From the NCBI GenBank assembly GCA_007116275.1, contig SKIU01000067.1:1-10300 (forward strand): 10,300 nt of DNA, given 5' to 3'. Origin of the DNA: a candidate division SR1 bacterium. GTDB taxonomy: Bacteria; Patescibacteriota; Gracilibacteria; Absconditabacterales; Absconditicoccaceae. Both the position numbers and the translations under genes were made by a program. The number at the start of each line of letters is the position of its first letter. Within the stretch, counting starts at the first letter, position 1. The notes below the pieces were generated by a model. It saw only the letters and a program-made list of their open reading frames with translations, ran no database searches and was not told the DNA's origin. Of this stretch, positions 1-7,391 are shown piece after piece.

Positions 1-2
1 GA

Positions 3-119
3 TTAGCTAAACCAAAATTAATATGCCAATATGAGATGAGACAGTTCATAAAAAAATATTTTCATGATCATTACTATCGCATCAAACTCAATAACTCTAT
101 AGACCAACGATATCTCTAA
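3..119 (+). CDS. 3' end of an unrecognised gene (partial)
   Basis: This frame is open from the window edge to a TAA at 117-119; the other two + frames hit TAG or TAA within the first ten bases. The 38 visible residues are rich in Tyr, His, Lys and Arg and contain QYEMRQFIKKYF, which reads like the C-terminal end of a soluble protein. The stop overlaps the stop of the convergent uvrB-like gene by three to four bases, an arrangement typical of compact genomes. Too little is present to name a family. The openness could be chance over such a short stretch, so the call is tentative. No in-frame TGA occurs in this piece. Confidence 0.4.
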   Translation, partial: LAKPKLICQYEMRQFIKKYFHDHYYRIKLNNSIDQRYL

Positions 120-886
120 CTCTCATCAAGCTCTTTGAGTTGATCTCTGACCACCGCAGCATCCTCAAAACGCCACTCAGCAATAGCAGTATCAAGTTGT
201 TGTTTAAGGTCCTTCGCTATCATTGCTTTTTCTGCCTTAGTTAGTCTTTTCAGTTTTTTGACTTTTCCTTTCATTATCCTCCCAAAATCTTGATCTAAAT
301 TATCATCAGTTTTTACTGATTCAAGATCTTTCACATTAGATGTAGCTTGTTCAGGAGTTATCCCATGTTTTGTATTAAAGTCTTCTTGTATATGACGACG
401 ACGATAGGTTTCCCATAGCGCCTTTACCATCGATTCAGTAAAATAATCTGCATACAAAATCACTTCACTATGTGGATTTCTTGCTGCACGACCAATAATT
501 TGCACCAACGATGTCGTCGAACGCAAAAATCATTCCTTATCTGCATCAAGTAGTCCTATCAAGGTCACTTCTGGTAAATCAATACCCTCTCTGAGCAAAT
601 TAATACCGACAATAATATCAATAGTCCCGTTTTTCAATTTTTTGATAATTTCCCAACGATCTATCGTTGCTATTTCACTATGTAGGTAAAATGCTTTATA
701 TCATTTAGAGACCAAGAAATTCGTAATTTCTTCAGAAGATCTTTTTGTTAATGTTAAGAGGAGTATTCTTCCTTTCTTAGCAATGTGTTCATCCATCTTG
801 GCTAATAGATGTTCAAGAAAAGCAGGCTGATTCGATGGTAATGATGTAGGATCGCGATGAAGAAATTCTTGTATATTTTTGTGCAT
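116..886 (-). CDS. uvrB: UvrB C-terminal half (N-terminally truncated excinuclease ABC subunit B)
   Basis: UvrB is the DNA-damage-verifying helicase of nucleotide excision repair; it is loaded by UvrA and recruits UvrC. With UGA read as Gly this is one continuous 256-aa frame. Visible parts are the start of helicase domain 2 (LLLTLTKR, about residue 40; YLHSEI), motif V (GINLLREGIDLPEV, about 94-107), DADKEGF with TGA encoding Gly119, motif VI (QIIGRAARN, 129-137), the RRRHIQ..FN..HGI segment and a C-terminal UVR domain (about 222-256, RFEDAAVVRDQLKEL) that binds UvrC. A second TGA gives Gly62. Full UvrB proteins are about 660-670 aa. The whole first half, including Walker A, the damage-probing beta-hairpin and the UvrA-binding domain, is absent, and the next gene upstream lies on the other strand. 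ATG at 884-886 was chosen; ATGs at 896-898 and 926-928 are in frame. Function as a helicase is impossible without domain 1, so it is a remnant, half of a split protein, or a UvrC-binding fragment. Confidence 0.88.
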
Positions 887-923
887 TTTTTTTACCATAC
901 AAACAACAATAAGATAAATATAC

Positions 924-952
924 AACATAGCATAATGAAATATAGTTCACAA
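924..952 (-). promoter_or_regulatory. Candidate promoter for the uvrB-like gene
   Basis: On the minus strand TTGTGA (947-952) and TATGTT (924-929) are separated by 17 bases, each matching the sigma-70 consensus at four of six positions. Transcription would begin near 917, about 20-30 bases before ATG 898 or ATG 886. This would suit a short gene starting at its present ATG. In such AT-rich sequence the match could be chance. Confidence 0.3.
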
Positions 953-1052
953 TCCACAAATAATACAAAAAATAATAATCTCTCTTGCACTATCCACAAA
1001 AAAAAATACATAAGAATAAAGAAAAAATACTTTTCATATTGCATCATACTCT

Positions 1053-4000
1053 ATGCGATTCTCAAAAACAAAAAAACTATCACTATATATAATACTCTGT
1101 TTTGCATTTTTTTTATTATATCTCATCCCCTCAAACAACTACGCACAGTCATTCGAAAATTTTTCTAGCGAGCTAGAAACAATGGGGATTGATACAGAAG
1201 AATTTTCAGAAAGAGAAAATATATCTAGATATGAGCTTACAAGACTACTAAATGCTGTTGAATGTATCGACTGTGTACACGCACCGATTTTTATGATCGA
1301 TAGATATACCAATCCATTCTGGTCAGATTTTAGACAACAACCGGGAAAAGATTTTTGAGATATTAATTTCCAATGATGATTATACAGATGAAGACAATAT
1401 TATTACTGTGTCGCATATGTATGAGAAAATAATTATATGAGATGATATCCTGAAGAAACAAGTCCTATTTGTGCAGGACTATTTTGTGGAGCAAGAAATA
1501 CAAATTATGCAGAATTTATACAAGTAGTGATTAATGTCTTATCAAACTATATCTACCAAAATTACCGTGCCAACTGGTCAGAAATTGCCAATTGGACAAA
1601 CGAACTAGTGGTAAATAGTTATCCTGATAGGTATCTAGATGATGGAGACAAAGATACTATACAAAACGCTGTACAAGAATGTCCACAATGAGAATGTACC
1701 ATCCAAGATGCAACTGCCTTCAAAACTTATATCAAATATTGTATGTTCAATCTCGATCAATGTAATATGAGAACATTTGGTCAAATTACACAAGCATACT
1801 GGCCTGTTTCTGAACTAAACATACTCTACAACCAAGATATAATTGATGTACAATGGGCAAGAAATATAGATATTTATAGTAATGTAGATGGACAGACAGC
1901 ATTAGATATTTTCTACAAACTATATACCAATATACAATGTAACTTCGATGATGACTATGATTGTGATGGTATACCAAACGCAGAAGATAATTGTCCATAT
2001 CATTACAATCCAAGTCAAACAGACACTGACGGTGATGGCGTCGGCGATGTATGTGATGATGACATCGATGGTGATGGAGTAAAAAATCCAATCGGTATTG
2101 TGGATGAAACAGGACGTATAAATATCAAACTATTGGAACAAAGCGAAGATAATTGTATCTTTACACCAAACCCCGATCAAACAGATAGCAATAATAACTG
2201 AATAGGAGATGTTTGTATAGAAGATAGCCAGTGATTGTGAATGTATATAGCAATAGATAGCATAGGAACACAAGCACCACTGACCACGACAGTCAATGCT
2301 ATCACAAGAGGGACTATTATAGGAGAAATAGAACGAAACATGGGAGACGGAACGATAAAACAATGACAAGCTATAACACACACCTACACAAATCCCTGAC
2401 TCTATGTTATAAATGCTTACGCACAATGAATAAATAACAATGCAGTAGCAAAAACAACAATCATTGTCTGACAAGCTACACAACAACAAAGAGCAATACA
2501 AATACAAGCAAACAGAATAACAAGCAACACAGCAACTGACATTACATTCTCAGCAAACACTATAGGTGACGTAGAATACATCCAACGAGATTTTTGAAAT
2601 AATATTCGTATCAATAGATCAGCAGAACAATCGATAACTAGATCATATACACAAGCTGGAAGTTATCCAGTGACTGCAAGAGCATTTAAGGGGAATACAC
2701 TGCTTGCAACCAGCCGTATAAGTATAGGTATTGGAACAGAACAAGGATGATCACAACTCATAAGTCAAAGATGATTGCGCACAAATAAATGAGAATCTAT
2801 TATATTACAAACACAGCGAAATCCAAATATACCTATTAGAGAGATAGAACGAGACATGGGAGATGGAACTAAAATACGTAATACAAATACTTCTCTGATC
2901 CACAACTACAATATTGCATGACCAAGAGTTATCCAACAAACAATCTATACACAAGACAATAGACAATTTATCAACTATATCACCGTATACATACAAGACC
3001 CTGTCTATAGTCAATCATTTGCCAAAAACTTTGTACCAAATACACTCGTAGCTGTTCCTTGAGACACAGTAGAATATTTCAACACAAATATAGGAGATAC
3101 GCCACCAGAAAGTAATTACATCCAGAGATTTACACCAACAATAAGTACAAGATACAGCAACACTAACCAATCATTATTACACCGTTACAACAACCCTTGA
3201 GTATATTTCCCAAGCAACACACAACACATAAATCAGTGTCTTTTTCTTGAATCACAGGCAACGGTCGTTATAGAACAACAAGATATTTGTGTAGATATTA
3301 TGCGTTCATGAAGAGCAAACCAATACTGTGACATGGATTGAGATGGTATTCCTGATATATGTGATGATGACATCGATGGTGATGGAGTAAAAAATCTTAT
3401 ATGACTAGTGTTATTTGACAATCCAGATTGTAGTATCGATGAAAGAAATATAAATCATGATCTACTCAGAGAGCACATACAATGAATATGTACATTAGAT
3501 AATTGTCCCTTTACACAAAACCCAAACCAAGAAGACCTTAATCGCAACGGAATAGGAGATATATGTGAAGAAAGTTTATGAAATATAATCAGAGCACAAG
3601 CAAACACTACAGAAAACATAAATACCATCAAAGACAGTGATGGTGACGGTATACCCGATAGTGAAGATGCATGTCCCACTATACCATGATGATACAATAG
3701 TGTTGATTGATGTCCGGTAATCTGAGCCGAGTTAGCATGTCCTACATACCTAACAGAAAGTATTAATCAAATTGACATACCAAGATGTCCATTGAATACA
3801 AGACTGTGTAATGATAATTTATGCCATGAAGACTGCGAAGATTTTGGTGGAGATCGTTTCTGTAATAACGATGGTGTCTGTGACCCACTTGAATCATGTA
3901 ATTGCCCAGACTGTATGGACAAACAAGATCGATGTCAAAATGGTTTAAAATGTGGAGAAAATAATTGAAATAATGTATGTATAGTTGACCCAACACCTGA

Positions 4001-4220
4001 ACCTCCATACATACCAAGCAATCCAACTCCAAACTGTACAGATCCAACAAGATGTATACAAATATCACCAATCATCCCAACTACATGCAACCAATGTCCA
4101 TGCCAATTTGCAGATTTTGCAAGTGAGTTTATTATAGGTGATAAAATCAGGGCTCAACTACGAGACGTAAGTTATCAAACACTCTATAGATATTCAAGTC
4201 CATATATTATAACGGAATAA
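1053..4220 (+). CDS. Large secreted SLH-like / PKD / thrombospondin type 3 repeat protein
   Basis: Reading UGA as Gly (about 30 times) gives one 1055-aa protein ending in TAA. Residues 1-31 form a signal peptide (KTKK, then a hydrophobic stretch, cleavage near NYA-QS). Residues 50-190 resemble S-layer homology (SLH) repeats (ISRYELTRLLN; a later GYP..Y-AEF-QVV unit). Thrombospondin type 3 Ca-binding repeats lie at about 297-390 (DTDGDGVGDVC, NNNGIGDVC), 759-840 (DMDGDGIPDIC, NRNGIGDIC) and 861-896 (DSDGDGIPDSEDAC). Four PKD-like beta domains occupy about 397-733; three carry recognisable (E)YIQR/EIER..GDG and Y..PG/AG.Y motifs, and the fourth is degenerate. Next comes a Cys-rich CNNDGVCDP...CNCPDC motif (937-954), a Pro-rich linker and a short tail. 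No C-terminal membrane helix or LPXTG motif is seen, so the protein is either secreted or held by the SLH-like region. A role in cell-surface attachment, perhaps to a host, is inference. ATG 1053 was chosen because the signal peptide follows directly; there is no clear Shine-Dalgarno site. Confidence 0.88.
2052..2088 (+). repeat. 37-base exact direct repeat, copy 1
   Basis: This stretch is identical base for base to 3360-3396 and lies in the same reading frame, encoding CDDDIDGDGVKN in a thrombospondin type 3 repeat. The copies are 1308 bases (436 codons) apart. Codon-level identity, where neighbouring repeats have drifted, suggests recent duplication or gene conversion. Confidence 0.85.
3360..3396 (+). 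repeat. 37-base exact direct repeat, copy 2
   Basis: This is the second copy of the repeat at 2052-2088. In both copies it follows a type 3 repeat ending in (D)(V/I)C and precedes a variable insert and then a DNC...NGIGD(V/I)C unit, so the whole module is duplicated and only this core is identical in DNA. Confidence 0.85.
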
Positions 4221-4239
4221 TAAAAATTATATAAACAAA

Positions 4240-4269
4240 AAAAAACCACATTACAGTATGCGGTTTTTT
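4240..4269. terminator. Bidirectional intrinsic terminator
   Basis: The hairpin has an A run (4240-4245), then CC-A-CAT, a 6-base loop (4252-4257), ATG-C-GG and a T run (4264-4269). All pairs match except one A-C mismatch. A tract on one side and T tract on the other let it stop transcription in both directions. It lies 20 bases after the stop of the + surface-protein gene and about 30 bases after the stop of the - membrane-protein gene. Confidence 0.8.
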
Positions 4270-4297
4270 ATATGAATACAAATCATACATACATCAA

Positions 4298-4900
4298 TTA
4301 ATCTTCCTTACCTCCAAACAATCATTTCACTGTACTTTGTGCTTTTGAATTTCTTTCTTCAGGAGATTCAACAATATTAATAATCTTATTTTTACTCATA
4401 TTTTTTGCTTTTTTAATAAGCGAAATAAGTGTCAAAACGAGTCATCCTAACAATAATAACAAAACAACATTATAACCAAAACGAGTGACTTGTATTGAAG
4501 TAGTCTCAGTAAATATACCTATCGTATCTCCTATACTCACATATAAAGCAGTAATTAACCACAAGAAACCGAAGTTAAATAAAGATTCATTCTCCTTAAA
4601 ACCAAAATAGGCAGTTACAAAATTCTTAAACCTAAAACTCATATTCCATGCCAATAAAACAAACAGACTCAATAAGGTAACAATAGTCGTCTTACCAAAT
4701 GCTCATGACAACAAAAAAACAAGACGATTAGACGCAGCTGGATCAGCTGGACTAATTCTCAAAACAGGTAAAACAAGTATACAAAAAGTTAGAACAAAAA
4801 GATACAAAACAAATATTTTTTGCTGTTTTGTATATCTACCTATCTTATGTAGAATTAAAAGAGCATATTTTTTTCGTTTTTGATCTGACTTAATAGACAT
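4298..4900 (-). CDS. Four-helix integral membrane protein, unknown function
   Basis: The 200-aa frame ends in TAA and uses TGA as Gly at residues 66, 153 and 193. A basic N-terminus (KSDQKRKKY) is followed by four hydrophobic segments at about 28-49, 72-88, 108-130 and 143-164, then a charged cytoplasmic tail of about 35 residues ending FGGKED. Basic residues at both ends suggest N-in and C-in topology. I do not recognise a family and see no catalytic motif. It starts 22 bases after the peroxiredoxin stop on the same strand, so it is probably the last gene of that operon and is closed by the 4240-4269 terminator. No Shine-Dalgarno site is apparent ahead of ATG 4900. Confidence 0.75.
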
Positions 4901-4922
4901 AATAATAACAAAGATATAAAAC

Positions 4923-5378
4923 CTAGTGCAAATTCTGCATAATATAGTCTAAGACTTCTTCTGCATGTCATTTCACTTTGACGTTGGTTCGTTGATGGAT
5001 AGTTTTACCTCTATTATCAAGAACAAAGGTTGATCTAATAGTACCGGTATACTTTTTACCATATAAAGACTTCTCCCCAACAGCACCAAACTGATTATGT
5101 AATAGCCATTCAGGATCTGATATCAATGGGAATAACAAACCATGTTTATCCATAAATTTACAGTGAGATTGGTGACTATCTTTACTCACTCCTACAACTT
5201 GCACATTATGGGAACGAAAATCAGAAAGTAAACGAGAAAAGTCCTTTGCTTCAATAGTACAACCTGATGTGTTATCTCTAGGATAAAAGTACAATATCGT
5301 ATACGAATATTTTCCTAAAAAATCATCTAAAGACATCGTTTTATCAGATCAATCAGGGAAAGTGACAGATAGATGCAT
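4923..5378 (-). CDS. bcp: Peroxiredoxin, BCP/PrxQ type
   Basis: This thiol peroxidase reduces hydrogen peroxide and organic hydroperoxides in the cytoplasm, normally recycled by thioredoxin. The 151-aa length is typical. Seen in order: TFPDGSDKTMSLDDF near the N-terminus (TGA gives Gly10), the strand TILYFYPRDNTSGCT with peroxidatic Cys40 in NTSGCT (family consensus TPGCT), VVGVSKDS (62-68), the conserved Arg of RSTFVLD, and the C-terminal VKVKGHAEEVL, where TGA gives Gly137. The usual PrxQ resolving Cys five residues after Cys40 is absent (Lys45). The only other Cys is Cys73 in SHCKF, so it may work as a 1-Cys enzyme or use Cys73. ATG 5376-5378 was chosen because it includes the conserved PDG segment; the standard-code start at 5336 would drop it. 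It lies 15 bases after the upstream gene's stop. Confidence 0.92.
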
Positions 5379-5392
5379 ATCCAAAGATTATA

Positions 5393-5791
5393 TTATAAAG
5401 AAAAATCACCGTAAGTTCATCATCTATTTTGATATGATCATGATTGAGTAGTATTTGTCTCTCTCACAATTTGAGAAAATTGAAGTATCTTATTAATAAT
5501 CTCTCAAGACCTTTCAAACACATTTTTAGCTGTATATACTTCATAACCACTAACATTTAGTTGCCTAAATACAACAGGAAATACAGTGAGAAGAAAAATT
5601 GTCAAAATAACACCAATAATCATATATCTAATACTATTCCAAGCCGATTTTTTCTTTTCCTCATCTCCATGAGAAAAAATAAACAAAAAAATAGCATGAA
5701 CAAACGCATACACACATCCACCACATATGACAAGAACAATAAGTGCCAAAACAGTAAGCAACATATCCTCCAATCATAAGAATGTTCACAT
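5393..5791 (-). CDS. Small two-helix TrbC/VirB2-type pilin-like membrane protein
   Basis: The protein is 132 aa from ATG 5789-5791. It has a hydrophobic segment at about 10-40, a short charged link SHGDEEKKKSAWNSIRY and a second hydrophobic segment at about 55-74. This helix, GDEEKKK, helix layout matches a small protein common in Candidate Phyla Radiation genomes and usually annotated as pilin or TrbC/VirB2-like. In type IV secretion systems such proteins build the conjugative pilus, but no other secretion gene is present, so that role is inference. The polar tail (about 40 residues) has several TGA-coded glycines, including two adjacent ones. The start is uncertain: ATG 5762-5764 also fits and has GGAGG, but only two bases away, where it doubles as the codons for Glu-Asp. 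Choosing 5791 requires TGA as Gly at residues 2 and 6. Confidence 0.7.
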
Positions 5792-5835
5792 GCTTGTTTA
5801 TGCTATAGAATAAAAATATCTCTCCATTATATAGT

Positions 5836-6144
5836 CTATGCAGCTACCTCTTCCTCTTCTTTTTTAGATTTTCTTGTTCTTTCTCTTACAACGATAAATT
5901 TCTTGAAAGCATCATTTTTTGTTTCGTTGTAGATGAGTTTAGCAGCTCTTTCAGATAAAGTAGCACCTTTTGACACTCGAGAAGCAACAGCATCTGCATC
6001 TACTTCAAGAGTATGCTCAAGTGGATTATACCATCCCAGGACTTCTTTATATCCAGATTTTACCGCTTTTGTATGCTCAGTAAGAACAATTCTAAAGAAC
6101 GGTTTCTTACTTCTTCCATGCCTTGATAATCTAATTGTTAACAT
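5836..6144 (-). CDS. rpsP: 30S ribosomal protein bS16
   Basis: bS16 is a primary-binding protein of the 30S subunit body. The 102-aa product begins MLTIRLSRHGRSKKPFFRIV, an unmistakable bS16 N-terminus, followed by LGWYNPLE and later ATLSERAAKLI. It ends in an acidic/basic tail (KSKKEEEEVAA) beyond the conserved core. It contains no TGA codon; all its glycines use GGN. Trp is TGG in LGWYNP, which argues against UGA being Trp. It lies 28 bases downstream of rpmG and 44 bases upstream of the pilin-like gene on the same strand, so co-transcription is likely. Confidence 0.97.
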   Translation of the reverse strand: MLTIRLSRHGRSKKPFFRIVLTEHTKAVKSGYKEVLGWYNPLEHTLEVDADAVASRVSKGATLSERAAKLIYNETKNDAFKKFIVVRERTRKSKKEEEEVAA

Positions 6145-6172
6145 CTAATTAAACACAAATAATGATAAAAAA

Positions 6173-6343
6173 TTATTTAAGCTTGTCTTTAGAGACATGC
6201 AATGTATGTTTTCTTAACCTTGGACAATACTTCATAAGCTTCAGCTTAGGAGTATTAACTTTATTAACCATAGTATGATAGTTAGTTGCACCTGTTTCTG
6301 AACAAACCAAGGCAACAACAATTCTACTTCATTTCTTAGCCAT
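6173..6343 (-). CDS. rpmG: 50S ribosomal protein bL33
   Basis: This 56-aa gene is hidden under the standard code because codon 5 is TGA (6329-6331). Read as Gly it begins MAKKGSRIVVALVCSETGA, followed by NYHTMVNKVNTPKLKLMKYC and ending RKHTLHVSKDKLK, matching bL33 along its whole length. bL33 sits near the E site of the 50S subunit. Zinc-binding bL33 has two CxxC pairs; here only the first Cys of each pair remains (Cys14 and Cys40), so zinc binding is probably lost. It precedes rpsP and has its own likely promoter at 6380-6407. Confidence 0.93.
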
Positions 6344-6379
6344 TTTTCTACACAAATAATAGATATAAATAACAAATAC

Positions 6380-6407
6380 ATTATACAATTATACAGACTT
6401 TTTGCAA
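6380..6407 (-). promoter_or_regulatory. Probable sigma-70 promoter for rpmG-rpsP operon
   Basis: On the minus strand TTGCAA (6402-6407) is followed by a 16-base spacer and a perfect TATAAT (6380-6385). The predicted start lies about 30 bases before the rpmG ATG. The -10 context, TGTATAATGTAT, is the same as in the strong promoter at 8089-8117, which supports it as the housekeeping form here. It could serve rpmG, rpsP and the three genes beyond. Confidence 0.6.
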
Positions 6408-6452
6408 GCTATTATAGGAATACAACAAGCGTATAAACTATATAATACAAAT

Positions 6453-6526
6453 TGGCTCTGGGTAGACTCGAACCACCGACCTCGTCCTTATGAGAGACGC
6501 GCTCTAACCTGCTGAGCTACAGAGCC
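6453..6526 (-). tRNA. tRNA with CAU anticodon (Met elongator, possibly Ile2)
   Basis: On the minus strand the acceptor stem is GGCTCTG/CAGAGCC with discriminator A, the D-stem is GCTC/GAGC, the anticodon stem is CGTCT/GGACG (one G-T pair) with loop CTCATAA, and the T-arm is GGTGG-TTCGAGT-CTACC. The 3' CCA is not encoded. A CAU anticodon fits elongator Met, or an Ile isoacceptor whose C34 is changed to lysidine by TilS. The D-arm, variable region and T-arm resemble bacterial tRNA-Ile bodies, so the charging identity is open. The acceptor is fully paired from position 1, so it is not initiator Met. Confidence 0.9.
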
Positions 6527-6534
6527 ACAAAAAT

Positions 6535-6621
6535 CGGTGAGGGCGGGATTCGAACCCGCGGTACGATTGCTCGTACGACTCGTTAGCAGTGAGCTCCTTT
6601 CGACCACTCAGGCACCTCACC
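6535..6621 (-). tRNA. tRNA-Ser(GCU)
   Basis: On the minus strand this 87-nt class II tRNA has acceptor GGTGAGG/CCTCACC, discriminator G, anticodon loop CTGCTAA (anticodon GCU, reading AGU and AGC), a long variable arm with a perfect 6-bp stem (GTACGA-GCAA-TCGTAC) and T-arm GCGGG-TTCGAAT-CCCGC. The anticodon stem has an A-C mismatch next to the loop (positions 31-39). CCA is not encoded. It lies 8 bases upstream of the CAU tRNA, so the two are probably one transcript. Confidence 0.95.
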
Positions 6622-6654
6622 AGTATATTTCGCCCACTCAACACAATAGTGAAA

Positions 6655-6682
6655 CGTATAAAGAAATCAGATTGAAATGCAA
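6655..6682 (-). promoter_or_regulatory. Possible promoter for the tRNA pair
   Basis: On the minus strand TTGCAT (6677-6682) and TATACG (6655-6660) are 16 bases apart, with the -10 about 33 bases before the tRNA-Ser 5' end. The match is modest but no better candidate lies in this 139-base divergent region. Confidence 0.3.
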
Positions 6683-6760
6683 GACAAAAACAGTAAGAAA
6701 TAGAAGAACGGAGAAGAAAATAAGAACAAATTGCCACCTTTAAACATATAACCATAATAG

Positions 6761-7357
6761 ATGTCTAGCAATCCAAGTTTTGGTCCAGAATGATTAGACA
6801 ATGCTGAAATCAAAAAAGATGTTAATAAAGTAACTGAAGATGCAGTAAAGCGTATACAAGAACAAGGTAAAAAAGCGAAACAAGCACAGCAAGACATTAA
6901 GCAAGATAAAAAAACCAATGCATGATTATGACAGTTTTTAACTTTCATCACAAAGTCAATTAAAAACGAAAAATTGATTAACTTATTATATAACACTTTT
7001 TTTAAAGTAAAACATCCACAAAACAACATCACTTATCTAAGAAAAAATATTAACACGAAGGTTATTGTCGGTATATTTGTTCCATTTTATACCCAAAAAG
7101 CACAGGAATACAAAGTCACACCACTATACGAAAATATACTCACATCAGACAGCACAGAAAACATCCCCAATTTCATGCAATATCTGAAAAAACTTGCAAA
7201 AACCTATCATGATAACATCCCTCTAGACAAGGAAGTTTTCACCAAATTTATTACAGAAATTATATTACTATATATATCAGTACATACAGATAAACCAATA
7301 AATGAACGCAGACAAATGATCGCATTAGAAGTAGCCAAACATCTCTACGGCCAATAA
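6761..7357 (+). CDS. Unrecognised 198-aa protein upstream of ABC ATPase
   Basis: With TGA as Gly (residue 11 and two close together just before the QFLTFITK segment) the frame runs from ATG 6761 to TAA 7357. Residues 15-53 are a highly charged Lys/Glu/Gln-rich helix-forming stretch (EDAVKRIQEQGKKAKQAQQD), likely a coiled coil. The remainder is mixed, with NNITYLRKNI, KVIVGIFVPFY and a C-terminal helical part ending EVAKHLYGQ. No membrane helix or signal peptide is convincing and I recognise no family. It lies 34 bases upstream of the ABC ATPase on the same strand and may be co-transcribed. The start follows an AT-rich leader without a Shine-Dalgarno site. Confidence 0.72.
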
Positions 7358-7363
7358 ACATGA

Positions 7364-7379
7364 TGATAATACTTTATCA
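7364..7379 (+). repeat. Short perfect inverted repeat between genes
   Basis: TGATAA-TACT-TTATCA is a 6-bp perfect palindrome arm pair with a 4-base centre, lying 12 bases ahead of the ABC ATPase start. It resembles a small operator in size, but a six-base AT-rich palindrome is common by chance and no regulator gene is nearby. Confidence 0.3.
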
Positions 7380-7391
7380 CGATCATACACA

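Noticed and set aside
857..1168. Open + frame of about 100 codons across the uvrB start and the surface-protein start
   Set aside because: It is low-complexity Lys/Ile/Asn/Tyr sequence antisense to the uvrB N-terminus and overlaps the signal peptide region of the 1053 gene in another frame; no protein-like features.
1786..3697. Several minus-strand open frames of 60-125 codons under the surface-protein gene
   Set aside because: They mirror Asp/Gly repeat codons as His/Ser/Tyr-rich peptides and are shadows of the code-25 gene on the plus strand.
5762..5770. GGAGG as ribosome binding site deciding the start of the pilin-like gene
   Set aside because: It is only two bases from ATG 5764, too close for normal spacing, and codes for Glu-Asp in the longer frame; kept only as an alternative.
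6504..6755. Minus-strand and plus-strand open frames crossing the tRNA pair
   Set aside because: Both run straight through two well-folded tRNA genes.
6622..6760. TTGCCA with CATAAT just ahead of the 6761 gene as a promoter
   Set aside because: The -10 would lie two to eight bases before the ATG, putting the transcript start inside the coding region.
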